The position numbers and the translations under genes are program-made. Source: Picocystis sp. L7 (lineage: Eukaryota > Chlorophyta > Picocystophyceae > Picocystales > Picocystaceae). Taken from it: a stretch of DNA of 64,000 bases. How positions within the stretch are numbered: the first letter of the stretch is position 1; every line of letters begins with the position of its first letter. Below, piece after piece: positions 56,603 to 64,000 of the stretch. The notes beneath the pieces were generated by a model. That model searched no databases, was not told the DNA's origin, and saw only the letters and a list, made by a program, of their open reading frames with translations. The DNA lies in the NCBI GenBank assembly GCA_020975725.1, contig QXJR01000006.1, positions 620,001 to 684,000 of the forward strand, in the 5' to 3' direction.

Positions 56603-57481
56603 GTGTTCCCAAAAGAGAAAGGGATGTTCTTGCTCCTAAGGCGCCTGGTTGGTCTCAAGAATTTGCATCACCTCTCCCACACCTTCGACTTGAGCTCTAG
56701 TGCCCTATTGGAGCTCCACAATGTGATGCTAGATCCCAACTATCACTTCACAAAACAAACGATGGGTCTGAAAGTGTGGGCGAATGAGCTCCTTTGACTG
56801 GCACAAGCACTTGCAAGGAGAGGATGCCGGATCCCCTCGTGTTGTGGCTTTGTCGACGGGAAGCTGTTCAAGATTCGAAGGCAGAGAGAGGGCGAGGATG
56901 CGGCGTTCAGCCAGTGGAAATGCATGCACGCGACAAAGTACCAAGTGGTGGTACTATCTAACGTCATGATCGCGGGCTTCGACGGTCCAAACGCAGGTTC
57001 CGTGGGAGATGCGAACATCTAGAGATTGTGAAACATGCAGGAGCACTTGCGAGTGATCGACCGCGACTTGGACGAAGGGGTGACCTTGTATGGTGACGGT
57101 GCATATGCGTCCATTGTCGTATTACATCGGCCCTTCGTAGGCAACATCAACGCGGAGCAAGCGGTGTTCAACGAGCATATGAGCAATTTTCGACAAGCCG
57201 TGGAATGGATCTTTGGGAAGGTCGTGGGGTTGTGTCCGCTCGTGGGTGACAAGACGAGAAAGATGGTGCTACTCCATCCAACTAGTAAAGAGCACGTAGT
57301 GGCTGCGTTGTTGACTACGTTTCGCACCTCTTTTTGTGGGGGTGTGACGACCGACTACCTGGGATCACTCCACCCACTCTATGAGAGTATGCTACAATGG
57401 TTGGGGAGCACGCGAGTGGTTTGGCGAGGATTTCTCCCAACGCTCCCAACGACATTTAGTTTCTCGCGTACACGTTTCTAA
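56603..57481 (+). pseudogene. Decayed PIF/Harbinger transposase (copy 2)
   Basis: Two open pieces (56603-56797 and 57035-57481) and the sequence between them align with the transposase of copy 1. They include F-L-L-L-R-R-L-V-G, then (in another frame) C-C-G-F-V-D-G-K-L-F-K-I with the first catalytic aspartate present. Next come Y-G-D-G-A-Y-A-S (second aspartate) and Q-A-V-E-W-I-F-G-K-V (glutamate). There is at least one frameshift near 56795 and two stops near 57020-57030, so it is not functional. The opposite-strand Myb-like remnant at 57967-58860 is its likely partner. Confidence 0.82.
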
Positions 57482-57966
57482 TAACATGTTCTTTGCATGC
57501 AAGAAGTTTCGATGACATCGCAGGAGGAAGTGAAGAAGCATGCCAGTCGTTGGTTGATGAAGGAGCTCCTAAATATGTCTCCATGTCAAGCACACGTTTC
57601 CTACATACACAAGAAGCAGCTGCACATCCGTGAAAAATAGAAAAAACACGCGTCTGATCCTCCTTCTATCCATAGGACCAGCATCGGATGATCACTTCCT
57701 TCTTTCCATCCACAACACTACCACCGGATGATCTCTCCCTTCCTTGCTTTCAAACAACGGCAGCAGTTGCATAAGTAATGGACGCATGCAAAGAAAAGCT
57801 TCCCATTGCAATGGGAAGGGAAAAAGAATATGAAAGACTATGGACTTAAAAAAAAAGAAGTAGTATTACACTTAACAAGTACATCACACATAGCTTGCAT
57901 CTCTTCCCTCCTGCCCTGAGGATTCGACTTCCACTTCCTCTTGCTACGTGGCAGACGGTCCCCTGT

Positions 57967-58860
57967 TCACGTTGGTGCCTTGCCCATGAGGAACGGAGTA
58001 CTCGCGGGTCCGATCGTCCATGGAACCTCGATGGGTGTGGCGGAATGAATCATTGCGATGCGCCTTGTCACATTTCGACTGTCGTCAAGAGCATCCAATC
58101 GCTCGTGGGAACGAAGAACACCAACCTGTCTTTTTTGCGATTTAGGGATGATGACCGCAAGACCCTCCTCGCTAGAAGTGAGTCGTGCACGACTGCTTGT
58201 CCGCCTTGCACATTCCTCCCGTGAACTTTTGGGGCGTGGCGGTGGTCGTGCGCCCTTTCCTTTGGTTTGTACCTGCGTATTGGCCCACATTTCTCCATTA
58301 TTTTCCTTCTGTTTGCGCGCCCGCGCTTTCTCCTCGTGCGCAGCTCCTTTCCTACCATCCGCCTCTGCAACTCGCTCAGCTACCTCATCGTAAAGGTGCG
58401 CGAGCTCCTCGTCCCTCATGCCTCCTCCTCGTCTAGTTGCTCACATCGCTCCGTCCTCATGCGCTCGGTGCGCCTTGAGCAAGGCACGGATCCTCTCGCG
58501 GACTTGCTTCCGGTCCTAATCCCACGACTCGAATAGCGTCGGGTATGCATCCTTTAGGCGCTTGACGAAAAGCTTCCAACGAACGCCCTTGTCGCCGTTG
58601 GTCCTCCTTAAGAGGAAGCAACGGTCTTTGTCTTACAAGACAACCAACATCGCCTTGTTTTGCGCGTTAGTCCATACCCGACCCTTGGGAGGAGCCACGT
58701 TGTGTAGCGAATCTTTGCGAGACGACGAGATCGTTGTTGTCACCACATCGCGCGTTTCTTCGTCCGTCGCGGCCTCCACGATATCGACCGCACTCTTGTT
58801 TGCACCATTTTGGATGAGGCCTGCACTTGTAGTGCCGACGGAGGTGGCACCCGTCGTGTC
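57967..58860 (-). pseudogene. Decayed Myb/SANT-like partner of Harbinger copy 2
   Basis: On the minus strand, a segment near 58550-58690 reads G-R-V-W-T-N-A-Q-N-K-A-M-L, then W-K-L-F-V-K-R-L-K-D-A-Y-P and Q-V-R-E-R-I-R-A-L-L-K-A-H, a Myb-like layout. It is followed by a 150-residue open frame (57967-58419) with a charged helical region (E-E-L-A-H-L-Y-D-E-V-A-E-R-V). In-frame stops near 58634, 58518 and 58440 break it. It converges with the transposase remnant, as in copy 1. Confidence 0.6.
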
Positions 58861-61800
58861 CTAAGCTAATACGACAAGAACAATCGTTAGTCTGTCTATC
58901 CTATTCCCTTCCTCGACATCGTGGTGATCGAAGACGCGCCTTTTGCAATAAAAGGGTATGCGCTCGTTCAACAAGTGTGGGTGGGTCCAACGCAGTTGCA
59001 CCGATTCGAACGGCGGCTCTCGCAAATACCGAACATGGCTGAAATTTTACATGGCTTGACGAGGAATGAAACCGGGCCCGGTTTTCAAAAACTCGAAACT
59101 TAAACGAACGGTCGAAGCCCGAGACCAACTAAAAACGGGTCAAGTGGCCCTTGATCCTTTTTTCGGTCTTGATCCCAAATCTAAACTCCGCTAGGGAGTC
59201 TATGAACACTCTCCGGGGAGGAAGCGCTAATTAAACCACACAGGACCCTTTGGCGGTCTTTCAACTTGCATTGCCATGCTAGCACGTCCACTAGAATCTT
59301 CCCCCTCACGGGGAGTGCGCGGAAAAACACCCGTAGCACCCATGGGCTCCTTTTTGGGCGCGTTGGTCCGAGAGGGTCATGTTCCGCCTCGTGGCCCATT
59401 CCGCACTTGCTTGGTTTCATTCGGCATGATTTTCGATGCTCTTTCCGGAGGTGTGAGTCTTGAGTGCTGGATTCACGCTCGTGTCTTCGAACTGGTGCCG
59501 GTTCACTCTTGCGAGTCATGAAAGCCAAGCTTTTGGGAATGTTAGGGGCCACGAATAGGAGTACGTTGTAGGACGCCCATCGCGTTGATTGAGTGCGCTT
59601 CTTTTCTCTCGTCCTTGCCACCGCTTTTGATCTTTCCTTGAGAGCTTGTTTTGTCCCCTTCCCGGGCATGGCTGAGAAGATGCTGTCCAAATTTGCCTTT
59701 GGAGCTGGTGAGGCAGAACTTGTTCGAGGTGCATGCCTTATTGGGTCTCTTAAATCTTGCACAGGCCGTTTCAGAGCACATGTTTGGCCTTCTTCAAATG
59801 ACTGCAACAAGGTCAATGGAACGGCAATAACTAGAAGTTGATTTGGTCCTTGGTTAAGATGGTACGGAGATTTGAAGTCGAAAGCAACAACCTCTACTAG
59901 ATGCAACGTACCGACCCTTGGGATTGGTCACACGGAAAGGTTCCAAGGCGTGGACGGAAGATCGTTTCAAGAAACGTGCTATCAGTCAAGAAGACGCGTT
60001 GTGCGAGGTAAAACAATTTGGATTGACAACTCCGAGCATAGGTCGGCCGTCCCCAAGCAAGGCAGTGGAAAACACAACAGTGCCCCCACAACCCACCAAA
60101 AAAGTGGCACGGGCGTGGAGGGGGGGTCTAGCGGAGTGGTGCTGTTGTGCCTATGAAGGCGGTCCGCACTGAACCGGTTCGAATAATGGTTCCTACTAGA
60201 AACGATTCGAACACTCGTATTTGAGCCCGGCGATCGCTTCAAGAAAGAGGGTAAGGACGTTGCGTCTCTAGCACCAAGCACCGTTGGTTATTTGGCTCGG
60301 TCCAAGGACACGTCATACACTTGCCGACTGTTGTGGACGTTGCCAAACTCCAAGGATCCTCTAAGGAGAAGATACTTCCCTTGGATGTTGGAACAGGGTC
60401 CATGACGCCCCTCCACAAGGCCGGGGACAAACTACCCTTCCCTAGGCCAACCTACTTCGAAACGAGTGCTTGCACGGACCAGTAAACACTTGATGGTTTG
60501 CGGAGTGCAAAGCGGTCTTGCGCGAACAATTTGATCGTTCCCAAGGCAGGGCTACGATATGGAGTGACTTGAGGAACCTTTCCCTATGCCTAGAAGTTCC
60601 CAAGTTTACAAGTTACAAGGATGATGCTCAAACGTAAGCTCATGAGTAGCAAACCTCTCCTAAAATCAACGCAAAAGCCAACGAACATGCGAAATTGTGA
60701 TTAGCACCTCACGGTCATCGTCAACCATTGCTTTCATAAAAACTCCTCTTTTGCATCGTGTCCGAGATTTGCAACCATGCTCATTGAGAAAGTGGAATTG
60801 GGATATCGCTTTGAAGAAGTACTTTTAGGCATGGCATTGGCAACTTGGTTCGCTGCCCAATACGTTTCGTGGGGTTTGGTCTTGAAGAAGAAGGCAGACA
60901 TGGATGGTATACTAGTGCAAGTTTGTTCTTCGGCTTGCAAGGCTTGCCCTATCTAAGGGATTGGGAGAGACTTAGTGTTGTAGATTGTGAAGCTCCTAAT
61001 GTAGGCACATGTCTTCTCTGACATGGACGGCTATAACCTTCTCCTTCATCTTCCGAGTTTGCTTGCGAACTCGTACGGTGGTGAGAAGCGTAAAGATAGG
61101 AAAGTTCTCATGCTCGCCTACTTAGAAAAATCGATATGACTCGCTAAAGTACACACTCGGGCATGTACACAATTGTGACACATGTTGCGAACCTCGCAAG
61201 TTCCCCACTTTCAACCATACGTCATACATTTTGCATCGCTTGTTAGAGTAGGAGATGTCACCATGATCCCTTTTAACGAATTGGTGGAGCGGATTTGTAG
61301 CGCGCTAAAAGCCATTGTTGCACAAGGCAAAGTCCATCCGAGGGCTACCCACCCTCGGCCGTGCTTCAGGGGCGGTAGATCTCGCTTGCCAAGGACGTGG
61401 CGTCCGGTTTTTCGGGTGTGTACTCTGAAACTCTCGTAGATGGGATTCCACCCCTCTCCCCTCGGAACGGACGCCCGCCTTCTCCAAAAAGGGCCAAACA
61501 TCCCAGGGCAACTTTTTTGCAGCATCTGAAAATCTCGTTTTTCGGCCTTCCTTTTCCTTTTCCTAGTCCTTCGGAGAGCCGCCTACGGCGGCCGCCCACC
61601 AACGGACTTAAAAAGAGTTCCCCCTCCTCTTCCTTTTCCCGCAAAAACTTCCGCCATCGCCCGCTCTTTCGCGTGCAAAAATCGTCGAAATCCATCGTGG
61701 GTGGGGTCACGAGCAAGGATTTTGGAGGGTCTCGTTTGAAGGGGCCTCCCTCCTCGAATAAGGATCCGTTCTCCATAGTTTTTGACACAAGCACGTGTGG

Positions 61801-62138
61801 TTGGCTCTTCTACCTCGTCCTAGAGTTTGGACGCAGACCCTTCCAAATTCACGACGGTGCACCCAAGAACACACGGTCGCTCGAACGAATCTCGATGGGT
61901 TCGAGACCCCCCCTCTCCCCTTCCCCCCACTTGGGGGAGACCTCACGCCCAGCTCATGGAGGGACACGAGCCCATCTCAAGGGGGAGGCACGAGGAGCGA
62001 GTGGTGGTGAGAGAGGGAAGGCTTCCATCCTCCTTCGAGGACATGGTGGAGAGAAGGGGGGGGGAGAAGGGAAGTACCACTCACCACACTCCTGAAAAAG
62101 TGGCCCACCCCTGTTCCCCCACAATGCGACCACAAGTT
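58861..62138. other. No recognisable gene; open frames of uncertain status
   Basis: A 241-codon frame at 59181-59906 (-) and a 232-codon frame at 61397-62095 (+) are the longest. Neither matches a family I know, and the second is rich in P, S, R and G and lies in a purine/pyrimidine-skewed stretch with a run of G near 62057. They may be remnants of old elements or chance frames. Confidence 0.45.
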
Positions 62139-62927
62139 TGACAACGAACGTTGCGACGCAATAGCTTCGGTAAAATGAGCTTGGAGCTTGATGTGAATCG
62201 TTGGATACTAAGTAATTGCTACATAAGGCCGGGGCCTCCTCCATTGAACAAGGCTCAACAGAGTCCGTATGGGACCCTAGCTTACGGGTTGCGATCCATA
62301 GGGACTACGTACCGAGCAAGCGCTATGATGCCCGTCCGAAATACAAAAGGCGGTACCGTTCCGGAAATCGGAACCAATCTCTTGAGAATCGTATTAAAGG
62401 AAAGTCCCCCATATGAGAGCGGGTACTCCTGTGAGGGGCATCGGAGACCTTGATCAAGGTAGAACGATTTTAGCGAAGCGACCCCGGCCCAATCCAAAAT
62501 CGTAAGGGATAGGATTGGGAGGCTCAACGGTGCTAATACAAGTGATAGCTCATATTCGCCCCGAGGCGAACACAATGGATGGTCAGATTTTACTTCATGG
62601 GGGCACATAGGGGTCGTAGCCACCCCGTTGCCCCAATTCCAACACCTTATGAGAGGCGGTGACAAAGAGGTAGACCCATCGTCCCTCTTTGCATTGTGAT
62701 AGAATTCTTGCCTTGACGCCTTCTCAAGTGCGTGCCTACACTAACCACAAGCTTGTTGCGGCTTCCCGGCACCGCCAAAGATCGTGCAAAACAACAACAG
62801 TCGTCCCACATGGCAAACGCTCCAAAAAAAGCCTTTGCATGCGGTTCCCAACTTTTTTCCCGGTACTTTGGCCTCGTCGTAACCCACAAGGTGTGGAAAT
62901 CGGCAGTGTCTTAGCAGAAGTTGTGCA
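62139..62927 (+). repeat. Solo LTR H2, distant relative of the gypsy B LTR
   Basis: Shares with the B LTR the blocks GGTACCGTTCCGGAA, GTATTAAAGGAAAG, GGGCATCGG, TTGCCCCAATTCCAAC and GAGAGGCGGTGA.AAAGAGGTAGACC, and the palindrome TTCGCCCCGAGGCGAA at 62556-62571. Its two ends match solo LTR H1 at 38590-39300. End positions are approximate. Confidence 0.65.
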
Positions 62928-63719
62928 ATACCGTGTTTGCACATTCAAAAGTGCAGCATAGCATCTTTGTAGATCTCACTTTGGCAGACGAAGAAAATGA
63001 CCTACAACATCTACATGGTGACTTTATTTGGGGCAAGGTTACTCTTAACACTCTTCACCATCCTAGTGTGGTGGTTGTGCCGTTTTGCTCCAACAACACT
63101 CTCACTAAGGTTGTGGTTGTTCACAAACCTCCTCCTCAAGTAACGTTCCAATTCATCCCTTATAAGTAACTTGAACCTTTTGCATTGGTGGACCAACCAA
63201 CAATGGATGGAAAGGACAAGCTCGTGGTGTATTATGCTCCCATTCTCAAGCCTTGCGTAGGAGATGAGGTTGACGAGAAGAAAATAAGCGATACAAAGGA
63301 GTGCTTATAACCTTCCTTGCAATTTCCACAAACGTGGCAAATGCTTCAAGCAAAGTGAATCCAACCATTAGAGAAATTTATTCATTGACCTTATTTGGAA
63401 CTAGCGTACAATCGGGCATCCTGTATCATATGCTACATTTACCCCGGTCGAAGGAATTCGTTTCACAGGCCGAAAACCAGCACATGGTCCCCCGGGGAGT
63501 CCTCATCGTGTGGTATCGACTTGAGCATGAGTAATAGGGAAAATCGATATCAAGCCTTGAGTCTTGAATCGTCACGTCTACACCGTTCCCACCATGCCTT
63601 CCCAAGGTGGTGTACAAGTAACATTCTATATCTTACCTCTACTACCGCACATACCATCGCCCGTGGAGGATTCGCCCTTCACGCTTTGTGTCTCTTCGCG
63701 TCGAAATTGCACCGGGGGA
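62928..63719. other. No recognisable gene
   Basis: A short frame at 62921-63169 (+) encodes a hydrophobic stretch (P-S-V-V-V-V-P-F-C-S) of unknown kind, and the frames after it are closed. No RNA gene or terminal repeat was recognised. Confidence 0.45.
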
Positions 63720-64000
63720 ATGGCCATGAAGGACGGAAGTGATCCTCTCGAGGAGTTGGACATCAATGTCGAAACTCCATGTACAGTGGCCATCCCGACG
63801 ACGAAGAAGACACGAAACACATGGACGGAGAAGCATCGATTGGCTCTGCTTGCCGAGTGTTGTTCTAATGAGTGCAACTCGATTGGCAAGCCGGATAACA
63901 AGTCTATCAATGCCGCATGGGCACTTCTCATCTACGGATTCCGATCGCTCCTTAAGCAAGTGTACGATGGAATGTCCCTCTCAAAAGATTCGGTGAGGCG
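63720..64000 (+). CDS. Myb/SANT-like partner protein of a third Harbinger element, cut by the window end
   Basis: Open from the ATG at 63720 to the end of the window (93 codons). It reads M-A-M-K-D-G, then R-N-T-W-T-E-K-H-R-L-A-L-L-A-E-C-C-S-N-E-C-N, matching the N-terminal half of the protein at 3324-4187 including both cysteine pairs and the tryptophan. No stop is visible in this part. The matching transposase would be expected beyond the right edge. Confidence 0.7.
   Translation, partial: MAMKDGSDPLEELDINVETPCTVAIPTTKKTRNTWTEKHRLALLAECCSNECNSIGKPDNKSINAAWALLIYGFRSLLKQVYDGMSLSKDSVR

Noticed and set aside
61397-62095. A 232-codon gene
   Set aside because: Low-complexity composition, an equally open opposite strand over part of it and no recognisable domain; listed only as an uncertain frame.
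1-64000. tRNA, rRNA or other structured RNA genes
   Set aside because: None was recognised on either strand; a covariance-model scan would be needed to exclude small ones.

Overview
The window is a eukaryotic, intron-containing genomic segment dominated by transposable elements stacked inside one another. The only recognisable host gene is an arabinose-5-phosphate isomerase (SIS plus two CBS domains), a family present in plants and bacteria. It has a 62-bp intron with GT-AG ends, which argues against bacterial DNA. With Ty3/gypsy elements carrying a cytosine-C5 methyltransferase (previously reported, from memory, in charophyte algae and dinoflagellates), this suggests an alga or early plant lineage. 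That placement is an inference of low to moderate confidence.

Layout. 1-1780 has no gene I recognise but holds a palindrome cluster. 1781-2859 (-) is the isomerase. 2975-6098 is a two-gene PIF/Harbinger DNA transposon with terminal inverted repeats. 6100-34019 is an old Ty1/copia element (F), split by two younger gypsy insertions: B (6852-22357, +), which has element A (7467-15226, -) inside its left LTR, and C (23670-31041, +), the most complete copy. 34020-35371 has no recognised gene. 35372-55806 is a Mutator-like (MULE) DNA transposon with about 1.1-kb terminal inverted repeats and a decayed transposase. It holds two solo LTRs and, in its right arm, gypsy D (40161-55301, -; 221-bp LTRs, GGAAG target duplication), which in turn holds gypsy E (45034-52786, -; 729-bp LTRs, GTGAC target duplication). 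55927-63719 has a solo LTR, a decayed second Harbinger, an unexplained stretch and another solo LTR. At 63720 a third Harbinger-type Myb-like gene starts and runs off the end.

Main result. All five gypsy elements (A, B, C, D, E), from at least two well-separated reverse-transcriptase lineages, carry a full-length DNMT3/DRM-like cytosine methyltransferase domain between RNase H and integrase. Their integrase C-termini continue past the GPY/F module into a chromodomain-like segment and then a Tudor-like segment. A, B, C and E share a -1 frameshift cassette at the gag/pol junction: the heptamer A AAA AAC directly before the gag stop, an about 8-nt spacer, and a 13-15-bp stem-loop whose sequence differs between copies while its pairing is kept. 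LTR pairs of A-E differ by only about 1-2 percent, whereas the host copia F differs by roughly 9-10 percent, which agrees with the nesting order and suggests a recent burst of methyltransferase-bearing elements.

Limits: similarities were judged by eye without database searches. LTR ends are accurate to a few bases, solo-LTR and MULE ends less so.
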